Below are positions 13,454 through 24,639 of a stretch of DNA of 60,000 nucleotides, piece by piece; the stretch's first letter is position 1; each line of letters starts with the position of its first letter. The position numbers and the translations under genes are program-made. Origin of the DNA: Nymphaea colorata (lineage: Eukaryota > Streptophyta > Magnoliopsida > Nymphaeales > Nymphaeaceae); NCBI RefSeq assembly GCF_008831285.2, contig NC_045140.1, positions 18,414,370 to 18,474,369 on the forward strand, in the 5' to 3' direction. The notes under the pieces are model-generated. The model saw only the letters and a list, made by a program, of their open reading frames with translations, was not told where the DNA came from and did no database searches.

Positions 13454-14614
13454 TTACATACGACAGCAACATACAGAAGTACCCGTCTCAGCTTCTTGAG
13501 GCTCGGTACCATTTTTGATCCTCTCCAATATCTCACTCCTCCTATTCTCAATGCCGGAGCAGCATGTACTTACTTGTTCGTCCAACTTATCCATTCTCTC
13601 AATCAGACGGCTCGATCTCTCCAAGATTGGCTTCAAATCGTTAAGAAGAGTGGTGTCATAACTTGTCCTAATGGTGAAGTCTGTGTTGCTTTCTAAAATT
13701 GCCTTGTGGTCCATCAATGCCTTCACGGAGAGTTTGATGCCCCTCAATTCATGTATCACAACAGAGTTGCTCCTATTCATCCTCTCCGCAATCTGCACGC
13801 CCGCCTGCAAATTGCCCTCTTGCCCTTTCCACAGGTTTTCCACCCATGAGGTCAGCGGACCCCAACTGGTCAAAGAAAGGGCAGCTGTAGGAAGCGCTGC
13901 CAGTAATGGCGGGGCATGGAGAGCAGCCGCGAGAATCGAGCATACCACAGCACACACGAAGACGGTCACGAATATGATGTAGATCATCTTGCGTCGCCTC
14001 CGTAGGATGTGGATTCTCTTCTCCGATTTGTCTTTCCATCCCTTCAGCTTCCCGAGAAAGGAGGTGTGTGCCGTGATTACGTTCATCAGTGACAAAAGAA
14101 AGTCGGCAGTGAAGCCTTCGCAGTCTTTAAATTCCTCAAGCGCCAACAACGCCTTCGTCTCTGTGGAGGTAGGATGCTGGAAGGAGGAACAGAGCATCGC
14201 TAGTTTTTCCCTCAACTCATTGAGGCGGCGTTGCAAATCAAGTAAGAAGTCCAACGTCTTGCAGCTGAGGTCCAAATACTCCTTCACGATGGCGTAGAGT
14301 TGGTCGTTGCTCCGTATGTCCTCCTTGTAGGCCAAAATCTCCTGGGCGGCATGGTCGTTGGTGTCGAGAAGGCAGGTCGTCGCCTGTGTCAGGGAATCAA
14401 AAGGCAGGGAAGATGACTCATCCGTCCCGTCCTTTCCAGGGTGGACGCCATCCCTGATGCCCTTCAATGTCGCCTGCAAGGCGACATCGTACTTCGACAG
14501 TTCAGGGTATTTCTTACATGCGCGTTCATACCGGCGGGCCAGGGTCCGGTATAAGCCAGCACCCTTCCGAGTATTGTGGCTGAGGCATGTATTGAGGAAA
14601 TATTTAATTCCCAT
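13454..14614 (-). CDS. UPF0496 (DUF677, AT14A-like) membrane protein, type A copy 1
   Basis: Intact ORF. The start MGIKYFLN at 14614 is the first Met shared with both type A relatives; the frame stays open to a Met at 14653, giving 399 codons. Numbering from that upstream Met: RRYERACKKYPEL at about 40-52, GKDGTDESSS at about 73-82, long helices, basic cluster EKRIHILRRRRK at 211-222, hydrophobic segment at about 224-245, HAPP motif, second hydrophobic stretch to about 263, SWGPLTSWVENLW, then coiled-coil-like helices. The C-terminus is SVCCCRM. This fits the family's layout of a helical head, a membrane hairpin and a helical tail. Function in the family is unknown. It lies divergent to the type B pseudogene at 16579. 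Confidence 0.78.
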   Translation of the reverse strand: MGIKYFLNTCLSHNTRKGAGLYRTLARRYERACKKYPELSKYDVALQATLKGIRDGVHPGKDGTDESSSLPFDSLTQATTCLLDTNDHAAQEILAYKEDIRSNDQLYAIVKEYLDLSCKTLDFLLDLQRRLNELREKLAMLCSSFQHPTSTETKALLALEEFKDCEGFTADFLLSLMNVITAHTSFLGKLKGWKDKSEKRIHILRRRRKMIYIIFVTVFVCAVVCSILAAALHAPPLLAALPTAALSLTSWGPLTSWVENLWKGQEGNLQAGVQIAERMNRSNSVVIHELRGIKLSVKALMDHKAILESNTDFTIRTSYDTTLLNDLKPILERSSRLIERMDKLDEQVSTCCSGIENRRSEILERIKNGTEPQEAETGTSVCCCRM

Positions 14615-14764
14615 GGCTTGCTTGTGAAAGGGCTCCCACTCTTCCTGAACCAAGTAATAAGAACAGAGGCGGGAGAGGAGATAAATGGGTTTGCCAAATC
14701 AGGGCAGTGCTTACACTTCTGGATGCGAGGAAATTCAATTGGAGGGTGATGGTTTGAAGGAAGA

Positions 14765-14795
14765 AGGGAGGTTCGACTATATATATAAAAGAAAG
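14765..14795 (-). promoter_or_regulatory. TATA-box region of type A copy 1
   Basis: On the minus strand TTTTATATATATAGTCG lies about 150 bp upstream of the 14614 start, at the same relative place as in the other type A loci. Its conservation in four loci, including the relic at 34945-34985, supports a core promoter role. Confidence 0.45.
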
Positions 14796-15302
14796 AAACG
14801 CAGCACCCTCACTCGAGGTGAAGGAGTCAGGACAGGGCCTGGATGAAAAAGTCCACTTGGGAAACGGCACCACGGAGTATGGCCTGCCCGGAAAAGAGAC
14901 TCAATGTCACTGTGGTAAAATGAGAAATCATGTACATGGGGGTCACACCAATGATGCAAAAACTGGTTTCCCGTTCTATTTGTGAATTGGTAAAATAATA
15001 ATTGTACAAATATAAAAATAAATTAAAACTTAGGCACAATCATTGTATATGTATATATGTATTACAAATATATTTGTTTGGGATCAAATTTCTGCTTATT
15101 TTGAGGATTTTCTTCTCTCTCGCAAGAAATTTGGAGAATGTAATGACAAAACCGCAAAAAAGAGGCTGGAAGGAGTCGCGAGGAGACCATACGCCGAGTC
15201 ATAAAGTTTTACTGAGGAAGGGTAGACATAAATTAATAGTTGAAACTAAAAAAGGACCCTGTCTATGTATTTATATATTTATATGTAATAAAAAAAGCGA
15301 GG

Positions 15303-15590
15303 CCCTCTGACCGTGCCTCCGATAATCTTGTCGGATTTGACATTACATCCGACCCCGGCAGGGGCTTGGCCAGGCCCGGCCCGGTTCTAGGAACCGGGTG
15401 AGGACCCACCAGATATCCGCAAGACTCATCCTTTTTATATAAAAAAATAATTTTTTAAAATATAAAATAATATTTTTAATAATAAAATATATATTATTAT
15501 TAATAAAAAATATTTTTTAAGTGTAATCGGCCTTATCGAACCCTCATCGGCCTGACCATAGCGCCCACCCCCTACTTGGTGACGACGATT
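15303..15590. mobile_element. possible MITE-like insert in a duplicated context
   Basis: After GACATTACATCCGACCC both this locus and 21955 continue into GC-rich words (GGCCCGGCCC here, GGGCCGGCCC there), an AT-rich core and GTGTAATCGG/GTGTAACCGT, and then diverge. This resembles two copies of one short non-autonomous element, or one copied before the segment was duplicated. Ends and target duplications were not resolved. Confidence 0.35.
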
Positions 15591-16460
15591 TCAAGTATGA
15601 GCATGTTCAAGTAGTAAAAAGGGGTAACCGATGACAGGCCTCTACATTGCATGCAACCTTTTTCAGTGACAGACCATGACCTGCTTCTTCTTACATACTT
15701 AAATGAACCACTACTTGTAACATACAAAGAAATCCTTGGATCTGAAGTTCTATTGCTCCTCAAATAATTTACCATTAATCGACTCAGTTTGACCTAATAT
15801 GGCACTCCTAACTACATAAAATATTTATTGAACCCTTTGAGGTTCAGCATATAAGTAAACATTACCCTCCTGGAACATATATTTTTAGAGCATTTGTTTC
15901 CAAAACACTGGTTTTGTATCAAGGAAAATAGCATGATTAAGTCCAGCAATTCAACACTGGATTTGAAAATAGCGTAATAATACCATGTCTTCAAGAGCAA
16001 GAACATACCATTCCTAAAAATATGTGTTCCAAAAATTTTTTTTATGCCCTTTTAGAAACTTGCATTTGGTTTCTTCTTCCATCTAGTATTTGGCCTCAGT
16101 TGAATTTGTTTGTACGTACCTTGTGATCGAAAATACATAGGAGTACATTAAAATGGCATTTGGTAAGAGCATTGCAGTCTTGGAATTGCGTGTACTATCG
16201 TAGAAAACCATATTCTTGTTCAAGGAAATATGGTGAGACTATAAATATCGTTTTTAAATTTAACAACCAAATGTTAGAATATAATGACATCATGTTTCTT
16301 GAAGCAAGAGCGCAGTGCTTTTTCAGAGACACAGTATTTTTTCCATGATAATTTCTTCCACAAATTTTTTTTTGTCATTTTTCAGTTTTTCAATTTGGCA
16401 TGCTTCTTGTTACTTCATACAATTTATAGAGATAAGAGCAAACGCAAGTCTCATAGGCTC

Positions 16461-16578
16461 ATATAAGGATACCTATTTGTGCACAGCAGTACTCCTTTCA
16501 GAACCCACATACCTACAGCAAATTAATTCTAGCCTCAAGTGTAGTTAGCGGGAACTGGAATTACAGCAAACACAAACC
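16461..16578 (+). promoter_or_regulatory. conserved type B upstream region
   Basis: The words AGCAGTACTCCTTTCAGAAC, CCTACAGCAAATTAATTC and a terminal CACAAACCATGGCTAATGG are shared, with few changes, with the regions before 31896 and 54571. CATATAAGG at about 16460 may be the TATA box. Confidence 0.45.
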
Positions 16579-17328
16579 ATGGCTAATGGCGGTGGCTTCT
16601 ACTCGAAAACCATGCACTATTACCAGCAAGCATGCCGGGAGGACTCAGAGTTGTCGATCAACGACGAAAAGTTTCAGCAGAGGATGAAGAGCATGGTGCA
16701 AGGCTTCCACTCCACTCTTCTCCTAGAGGTGGAGAACGTAATAGCAGCACTCTTATTCCTTCCCTTGATATCATAAAGGGGGCGACCATATACATACTCG
16801 AGAATAACAAGAAATGTGGTGAGGAGATATTGTTCTACAAGCAAGACTTAGGGGGCAATGCCCAAATCCTCCCCGATGGTCTCGAGCTACTTCGAGCTTT
16901 GCCAGGCGACACTAGATTCCTTACGTAGGTTTCTGGTACATCTCTGTTGCACCAAAAACAAACTAATGGCGATCCGTCGCGACCGACCTGTGGATCAAAA
17001 GGTGAGGAATGTACTCACATGCGCCGACGGTGCCGTGGACTGCTTCTTTCTCTCGTATCCCGGTCTGATCTAGGAGCACGTCCAGGTGCTCCACAAGCTG
17101 CAGCAGGCGGGGGATGAAGAAATGCCCAACCAGAGCAAGGAGGGCGAAGAACCCAACGCTTCATGTTTTGCAAAAATTATGGAGCCCCAGAGGGCACGGA
17201 GATCGTGCTCGACCATTTATCTACCGGCAAGTAGCCCGTTGGAAGCAGAAGAAAGATACATTTCTCGAGAAAATGTCGGCGAAGATTGATAACTTTACCA
17301 TGAACGGAATAAATCGCAGCAATATGTA
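16579..17328 (+). pseudogene. UPF0496 type B pseudogene with central deletion
   Basis: Starts MANGGGFYSKTMHYYQQACR and is colinear with the copies at 31896 and 54571. A small insertion after about 16705 shifts the frame, another shift occurs near 16875, and TAG replaces a sense codon near 17070. The membrane hairpin and the following helix (about 350 bp in the 31896 copy) are deleted, so the head is joined directly to the C-terminal segment near 17170. It ends close to the position of the usual C-terminus. Confidence 0.85.
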
Positions 17329-17339
17329 AGGAAAAATTA

Positions 17340-17391
17340 CATATTAGATGTTAGTCCTAAGGGTACATATTAGATGTTAGTACTAAGGGTG
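17340..17391 (+). repeat. 26-bp direct repeat next to a MITE
   Basis: ACATATTAGATGTTAGTNCTAAGGGT-like sequence occurs twice in tandem (about 17340 and 17366). The second copy runs into the left end of the MITE. Confidence 0.8.
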
Positions 17392-17653
17392 GGCGGCCCG
17401 ACCTGAGCATGCGCCCGAAAAAACTTGGCTTGGGTCGGGCACGGGCCCGTTAGGCCGGCCCAGTAGACTCGTTTAAGATTAAAAATATATATATATATAT
17501 ATATTTAAATTTTTTGATTTAATAATATATATTTATTGTTAACAAATATATTTTGTATTAACAAAATATTTTATAATTAAAAAAATTATTTTTTATTTTT
17601 AAACAGGCTCAAGACCCAGGCTATCGGGCCGGGCTGACCCCGGCTCACCCCTA
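17384..17653. mobile_element. hAT-like MITE with imperfect 8-bp target duplication
   Basis: 270 bp with ends TAAGGGTGGGC and GCTCACCCCTA (inverted). The flanks are GTTAGTAC and GTTAGTTC, an 8-bp direct repeat with one mismatch. The arms are GGGC/GCCC-rich and the core AT-rich. Similar ends occur at 56425 (CCCTAAGGGTGGGC), where the element is truncated. Non-coding. Confidence 0.75.
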
Positions 17654-18099
17654 GTTAGTTCCGTTAAAGCTGATTGACTAGTTTCAGTCATTGGACGGTG
17701 CAAGACCTGTCTAGTCGTAGTATCCTTCTAATGAAAATTCTTGCACTTTTCAAAACTCTGTCCCTCTGATTAAGAGGGCCGGATAATATAAAAAAAATAT
17801 TTTTTTATATAATTTTTAAAAATTATTTTGTAATTTAAAAAGTAGTTTTTTATTATAACTTGACTGGGTCAAAACCCTGTTGGGCCAAGCCGACTGGATG
17901 CCCATCCAGTCAAGAAAGAAAGGCACTCGATGACAATGCTCCGGCCATTTAGATGGGAGCAAGGACAAAGGAAAATTTCCAGGCCAAATAGCTTCAAAAT
18001 AGTTAGTTGACCGTACGCCAAGCAGCTTAACTGAGTAAAGACAAACATATATTAAGGAAGTGGCTGTATGTATTATATTGGTCCACCAATTTTTGGTAT

Positions 18100-19730
18100 T
18101 AATATGGTTAATCACTAAAATAACTTTATTTCATACTAAAAAAATTTTTAAAGACAAAATAAAATTAAAAAAATAAAGAAATTAAAAAAACTTTTTTTTA
18201 ACAAATTATCAAAATGTTGTTCTCTTTTACTATGAACTGTACGTGCACCAGTCACGCAACTTGCTCTCATAAAATAAGGGACGTTTTATATACATAGTGT
18301 CCACAAGTAGGCAGAACGAGCCGACTTTGTCTCCGCCGGGAATAACGCCACAAGCGTCCACGATGGTATCGTTTTTTATTTTTTACAACAAGTCTTTGAT
18401 TTGTATTTTTGCTGAGTTGCGTGCACCACAAGAGAACAAAAAAGAAAAATGAAAAAAAAAAAGTAAGGGCAAGTGAAAGTTAGAGGTATTTTATATTTTT
18501 TTTTAACAAGAATTATACTTTTAAACTTTAATTTTTTTTTTCATTCCCGGCTTTATTTTTACTAAAAAATTTCTTTATAAGATGTATATGATGAAAAAGT
18601 AAAAGCAAAAACAAGTGAAAGTTGAGGTATTATAAGTGTCTTCCTATCAATGTAATGACCAATGGAAGCAACCTGAATCATCCATTAACGTCTTGCCTAT
18701 ACATGAGAGTTCCGTTAAATGGCATTTGATAAGATCAGCATTGCAGTTTTGAAATGCGTGCACATAAAATACATATTTTAAAAAACCATGTTCTTGTTGT
18801 AGGAAAAATGGTGAGATTATAGACATTGTATTTAAACCTAACATTCAAATGTTAGAGTATAACGATATCATATTACTTGATGCAATTGCATTGTATTTTA
18901 TTTTTTAGAGACATGGTATTTTTTTCCATTATATTTTCTTCCACAAAACATTTTTGTCATTTTTCAAATTTTCAATTTTGTATGCTTCTTGTCAGTTCAT
19001 ACAATTTATAGATATAAGAGCAAACGTATAGTTGTTTATGCAAATGTTACACATGTCCGTTTGTGAATTGTTTAAATCATATCAATAAAACAGTTGAATC
19101 CTATTCATACAAATACACATATATTATGAATGTCGATTCATGTAATTAAGTTTTCATTTAGGAATTATATTATATTTATATTTATATATATTGAGTTTAT
19201 TTTTCCTAAACTTCCTCCCGTTTAGCGAATCTAATTTTTCATCCATTTAACTGTCACCAAGACCTGCGACGTCTTCCATTTCCAGTTATGATAATGTATT
19301 TCTGCTGCTAGGAGACAATGGATCAATTTTTAGTTTCAAGCATAATGGAACCAGAATTTGATTTAGAAGCCCAAGTCTGTTCCTTGATGCCATGTTTGAT
19401 TAATGGCTCGGATTCAAGATCAGAGGTGATTCCAGATTCTCCAGTTAGGGAATTTAAGGTCCAAGGGCTTCTCAAATACCTCGTTTGAGAAGCCCTTGGT
19501 AACTAACCTTTAGATCTATCTCCCTTATGCAGAACCCCCATCATCCTCTCTCTCTCTCTCTCTCTGATCATGCATGCACTGGCGTTCAGGCCACTCTTCC
19601 ATAGGAAAGTTGTATAAGAATCAAATATTGATTCCATCACAAATAAATTTATAAATTTGTGGCTTCCTGTGGATTACCTACAAGGCGTTGAACTGCTTAA
19701 AAAGAATAATGGAAGAGAAAATGCCCTTTC
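18100..19730. repeat. duplicated type A downstream segment, no gene
   Basis: Homologous to about 10990-11780 and then to about 12600-13450, up to the 3' end of the type A gene. It holds the uninterrupted version of the site into which the MITE at 11249 inserted. There is a (TC)n run at about 19547-19565. Confidence 0.6.
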
Positions 19731-19735
19731 ACTTT

Positions 19736-20908
19736 TTACATACAACACCAACTTGGAGAAGTACCCGTCTCAGCTTCTTGAGGCTCGGTACAATTTCTGA
19801 TCCTCTCCAATATGTCACTCCTCCTATTCTCAATGCTGGAGCAGCATGTAGTCACTTGTTCGTCCAACTTATCCATTCTCTCAATCAGACGGCGCGATCT
19901 CTCCATGATTGACTTCATATTGTTAAGAAGAAAGTTGTCATCCCCTCTCCTGATAATGAAGTCCGTGTTGCTTTCTAAAATTGCCTTTTGGTCCATCAAT
20001 GCCTTCACGGAGAGTTCGATGCCCCTCAATTCATGTATCACAACAGAGTTGCTCCTATTCACCCTCTCCGCAATCTGCACGCCCGACTGCAAATGGCTCT
20101 CTTCCCCTTTCCACAGGTTTTCCACCCATGAGGTCATCGGACCCCAACTGGTTACAGTAGCGGCAGCTGCTGGAAGCGCTGCTAATAATGGTGGGGCATG
20201 GAGAGCAGCTGCGAGAATCGAGCATACCACAGCACACACGAAGACGGTGACGAATATGACGTAGACCATCTTGCGTCGCCTCCGCAAGATATTGATTCTC
20301 TTCTCCGATTTGCCTTTCCATCCCTGAAGCTTCAGGAGAAAGGAGGTGTGTGCCGTGATTACCTTCATCAGTGACACATGTAAGTCAGCAGTGAAGCCCT
20401 TGCACCCTCTAAATTCCTCAAGCGCCAACGCCTTCGTCTCCATGGAGGTAGGATGCTGGAAGGAGGAGCAGAGCATCGCTAGTTTTTCCCTCAACTCATT
20501 GAGGCGGCCTTGCAAACCATACAAGAAGTCCAGCGTCGTGTAGCTGAGGTCGAAATACTCCTTGACAATGTCGTGGAGTTGGTTGTTGTTCCGTATGTCC
20601 TCCTTGTAGGCCAAAATCTCCTTGGCGGCACAGTCGTTGGTGTGGAGAAGGCAGGTCGTTGCCTGTGTGAGGGAATCAAAGGACAGGGAAGATGACTCGT
20701 CCGTCCCGTCCTTTCCAGGGCGGACGCCGTCCTTGATGCCCTTCAATGTCGCTTGCAAGGCTTCATCGTACTTCAACAGCTCGGGGTATTTCTTGCACGC
20801 GCGTTCGTATCGTCGGGCGAGGGTAGAGTATAAACCAGCGGCGACCGGAGTATTGCGGCTGAGGCATGCTTTGATGAAATACTTAATTCCCATGGCTTCC
20901 TTCTGCAT
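19736..20908 (-). CDS. UPF0496 (DUF677, AT14A-like) membrane protein, type A copy 2
   Basis: Intact ORF; the frame is open to a Met at 20944 (402 codons). I prefer MQKEAMGIKYF at 20908 because the pseudogene at 10354 starts at the matching Met; MGIKYF at 20893 is the start common to all type A loci. The layout matches copy 1: helical head with RRYERACKKYPEL, GKDGTDESSS, basic cluster KRINILRRRRK, hydrophobic segment at about 227-249, HAPP, a second hydrophobic stretch, SWGPMTSWVENLW, and helical tail. The C-terminus is SPSWCCM, so a cysteine pair replaces the CCC of copy 1. The two genes are so similar, including UTRs, that the duplication must be fairly recent. The upstream region is tandemly duplicated. 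Confidence 0.78.
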   Translation of the reverse strand: MQKEAMGIKYFIKACLSRNTPVAAGLYSTLARRYERACKKYPELLKYDEALQATLKGIKDGVRPGKDGTDESSSLSFDSLTQATTCLLHTNDCAAKEILAYKEDIRNNNQLHDIVKEYFDLSYTTLDFLYGLQGRLNELREKLAMLCSSFQHPTSMETKALALEEFRGCKGFTADLHVSLMKVITAHTSFLLKLQGWKGKSEKRINILRRRRKMVYVIFVTVFVCAVVCSILAAALHAPPLLAALPAAAATVTSWGPMTSWVENLWKGEESHLQSGVQIAERVNRSNSVVIHELRGIELSVKALMDQKAILESNTDFIIRRGDDNFLLNNMKSIMERSRRLIERMDKLDEQVTTCCSSIENRRSDILERIRNCTEPQEAETGTSPSWCCM

Positions 20909-20979
20909 TGAAGGGGCTCCCACTCTTCCTGAACCAAGTGACAAGAAGAAAGGCGGAAGAGGAGATAAATGGGCTTGCT

Positions 20980-21475
20980 AAAATCAGGGCAGCAACACTT
21001 GCTGACACTTCACGCTGCGAGGAAGGGGAAGGTGATGGTTGAAGGAAGAAAGGAGAAGGTTGGAATATATATAAGAAAGAAATTTGACACAATCACTCCG
21101 GGGGAAGCAAGAAGAAGTCAAGACAGTCTTGGACCGGCGCATGAACAAACGCTTCCTGAAGAGGACAAAGTCCACGCCAACCGATTTCCCGATGTGAGTA
21201 AGGGGGAGGAAGGCTAAAATCAGGACACCAGTACTTGCTGACACTTCCCGATACGAGGAAGGGGGAGGAAGAGAAGGCTTTCAAGTGGAGGGTGATGGTT
21301 TGAAGGAAAAAGGGAGGCTGGATTATATATACATATAAGAAAGAAAAGCAGCACAGTCGCTCGAGGGGAAGTAAGAAGGAGTCAAAGGCTTCGGCATTTT
21401 GGACCGGCGCAAGAAGGAGCGGAAAAAGTCCCCGCCGGAAACGGGACCACCGAGTATCGCCTACCCGGAAAAGAG
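20980..21475 (-). promoter_or_regulatory. tandemly duplicated promoter of type A copy 2
   Basis: Two related blocks lie in tandem (about 20980-21218 and 21219-21475). Each holds, in the same order, AAATCAGG, a tract related to GATGGTTGAAGGAA, a TATA-like run (ATATATATAAG near 21066; TATATATACATATAAG near 21326) and GGACCGGCGCA. The second block resembles the upstream region of copy 1, the first that of the pseudogene at 10354. Two alternative start regions are possible. Confidence 0.55.
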
Positions 21476-21954
21476 ACTCAATGTCGCTGTTGTTACGGTA
21501 CTTCTTCCGCGCAATGCAAAGAAGGGCGTTTGACAAGTGTGGGCGAAGAAATTTACTGCAAAGATAAAATGAGAGAAATCATGTACAGGGGGGTCACACC
21601 AATCATGCAAAAACTGGTTTCCCGCTCTATTTGTGAATTGGTGAAAATAACAATTATAAAACAAATTAAAAATTAGGTACAATCATATATATATATATAT
21701 ATATATATGAATGATTTATTTGTTTGAGAACAAATTTCTGCTTATTTGGAGGATTTTCTTGCGAGGAGACCATACTCCGAGTCATAATGTTTAACTGAGG
21801 AAGGGTAGACATAAATTAATAGATAGTTGACACTAGAAAAAGACCCAGTCCATGTATTTATATATTTATATATAATAAGAAAATCGAGGCCCTCTGACCT
21901 TGCCCCCGTCGGAATAACGCGAGAAGCAGTCCACGATAGTCTAATGACGTAATT

Positions 21955-22240
21955 TGACATTACATCCGACCCACTTGGCGGTGAGAATGGGCCGGCCCTA
22001 TATCGGTAAGTCAGGTTTGGGTTCAGATTTGATGTCTAAACTCATGGCCCAACCAGCCCCGTTATATAAAAAAAATTTAAAATAATTTTTTAAATATGAA
22101 ATATATTTTTATAATAAAATATATAATAATAATAATAATAATTTTTTTTTTAAGTGTAACCGTGATCCCGTCGAATCGATCCGGGTAAGGTTTTCAGGTC
22201 TAGGCCCAGTCCCGTATCGAACCGGGTACCGCGACACCGA
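21955..22240. mobile_element. possible MITE-like insert, second copy
   Basis: Follows the same GACATTACATCCGACCC context as 15340, with GGGCCGGCCC, an AT-rich core with (AAT)n at about 22125-22142 and GTGTAACCGT. The GC-rich words then recur (CCGGGTAAGG, GAACCGGGTACC). The ends were not resolved. Confidence 0.35.
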
Positions 22241-22709
22241 CACATCAAAGAACGTATGCATATATGGACGGGAATTAATGCTCATATGATGACAGCTTTT
22301 TAACAATAAAATTAAGGTGCAAGAAATCTTCTTTCTTTCATGTCATCTATCCTCTACTAGAAAAAACAAGAAGTCTGCGGAATGTACAGATGAACAATGC
22401 CTTTAAGATTAAGAAGCGACAGGATGTACAGAAACTTGACTATGATTATATATATATGTTCATCCTTTGAGTTTGATATTGAGAAGTGACAGTATGTACA
22501 AAACATCGACCAAGTATAATATAACTCCACCCGCTTTCATTCTTTGTAGCTTCTACAGAGCTATCTATCCTGATGGATGACTAATCCACAGATTCTATAC
22601 ATTTAAAAACATCCCATAATTTTGAAAGATTCAAAGGAAAAGGATGAATATTGAAAATTATATATATATATATATAGTTGGATCGTTGACCTACTTGGGG
22701 ACCATTCAC

Positions 22710-23304
22710 CAATGTCACCTGGGTGCATTTCCCAGGAGCTCGCACCCGCACCCGGTGCGTTGCGGGTGCGGGTTCGGGTGCGCTCCAGGTGCGCACCCAA
22801 ACCGCACCCGATGATGAGGCGCACTCAAACCGCACCAAGAGGAGTTGGATCAAGTTTCGAGTCGAATCCAAATCCAAACCAAGTTTATTGCGTGTATGGT
22901 TTGGATCTGGATATGATTTCGAGATGAAACCAGATTAAAAAACCACAAAATCAAATTCCCGTCGGCCGTTGTATCTAATTTAATACATCTATAGATATAT
23001 TATATGTTCTCTTTTCTCTTTAAAAAAAAACGATACAGTTAAAGAATGGTGGCTTTCATAAAACGATCTGTTTGCCTTTTTTTCAAACATTTCTTTTTTG
23101 ATTTTTTCCCACTATCATAAAAATGTATAATTTTAATTGTGTTATTCAATTTCTATGAAAAATTAATAATAATAATAATAATAATATTAATATTAATAAA
23201 ATATCTTCACCGCACCGCCGCACCTAATTTTTTTGAGATGTGCCGCACCGGCACCCGCACTCGCACCGGCACCGGCACCGACACCCCGCATTCAGGTGAC
23301 ATAG
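22710..23304. mobile_element. non-autonomous hAT-like transposon with direct flanking repeats
   Basis: 595 bp. The left end CAATGTCACCTGGGTGC and the right end (reverse complement) CTATGTCACCTGAATGC form terminal inverted repeats. The flanks CCATTCAC (22702-22709 and 23305-23312) are identical; counting the next base gives 9 bp. Eight bp would fit hAT, nine bp Mutator-like elements. The arms are rich in GCACCC/GGGTGC words and the core is AT-rich with a (TAA)n run at about 23165-23190. The ORFs inside are by-products of these words. Confidence 0.85.
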
Positions 23305-24089
23305 CCATTCACCCGTTTAACTTGCAAAATTAGAGAGTTTGGATCAAGGGGTGTCATTCAGTAGTTTAGAGAGAAGGTTGTTGGATGTTCCCCTCTCCCC
23401 ATTCTTTTTCTCTCTCCTGATACGACACTTTGTGTGTGCCCACATGAGAAGTGCAACCCCTCGTATCTGATCGGAGATTTTGTAGATTTTAAATCGAGCA
23501 TTTGTTGCTCCTTCAGATCTCCCAATAGATCGTTAGTCCTTGCATTTGCATTTCATTAGCTCATTTAGATTTCAATCATAATCGTAAATATATTCTCAAG
23601 ATTTTATGAGGAAGGAGTAATTTCTCGCTGAATATTATTTTCTTTGTTGGGCAAATGCTAATGTAGTTAAGTTAGAATATAATATAGATGAGGAAACCTA
23701 TAAAAAAATTATGTTCATGTTAATTCATAACAAATGAGACGTGGATGTGTAGGATACATTATCATTTTTCTTTACTTTGTTCGTTTCAGAAAATATCATA
23801 GTTCAGTATGCTGATATTATAGTTAAGTATGCTATTTTTGAGAAACTACCAAGGTTTATGATATTATTCTCAAATGGGTAACAGATGGAATCTCAACACA
23901 TTAAGTATTTTGGTCCCCAAACACTCAAACTGAATTAATGTCACTTCTAAGGTGAGTAGGAGGTTAACAACTCAATGTCCAAAAAGAGGTCCCAAGGTCT
24001 TCCTGCGCTCCGGATCCTGGGCTACATCAGGACCTAGTTGAGGTACAATACACTGTTATGATCCCATCGCTTATGGTCTAAGGAAGTAC

Positions 24090-24170
24090 CACCCACAGAA
24101 ATCGAACCAATGATGCGCCTTCTACACAACTGTCTACCCAAGCAGCAGTGATGCAACCTGTGAGGTGAGT
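24090..24170 (-). repeat. tRNA-like SINE head, copy 1
   Basis: On the minus strand a TGCATCACTGCTGCTTGGGTAG stretch resembles a pol III A box, and GGTTCGATTTC, about 35 nt further, a B box. It ends in GTGGGTGG. It is too diverged to fold as a normal tRNA, so I read it as a tRNA-derived SINE head or tRNA relic. Confidence 0.4.
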
Positions 24171-24639
24171 GACCCTAAATCATCTTAATTACTTGATTAT
24201 AGTTTTAACTTCTTTTCCAAACTTGAACTAATTTCTATTGGAAAAAAAATTGATAAAAATAAATCATTAAAATTCACCTACATATATTTAACTCACAGTA
24301 GAATATTACATTTGTATTTTTTTTTGGGCTAAATATGTATTAGTGCTCCTCAACGAAAAAACTTTTGGCTCTGCCACTGGCATGAGAGAGTTAGGATGTA
24401 CAAAAACTATGTAAAAACTGATCAATGAATCCAAATTTCACTTGTAACAGTTTTCGAATGTCCGCCAGAATGATTATATGCCCAATTAATTGATGAACCT
24501 CGTCGTTGAAAACACGATTAGAAACTAGCTGATTCATCTTGGAATTGATCATCCGAAGTCTTTTAAGCTCTGAAGATCGTACGTCCACATTGGAGATGGT
24601 AAAGAAGATGCTGGTGCCAACAAAGACATGGATAAAAAA

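Noticed and set aside
13671-14627. Plus-strand ORFs over type A copy 1, and the same over copy 2
   Set aside because: Antisense shadows; the minus frame carries the conserved protein.
22581-23333. ORFs rich in Arg, Thr and Gly with periodic pattern
   Set aside because: Translations of the GCACCC-rich arms of a non-coding transposon.
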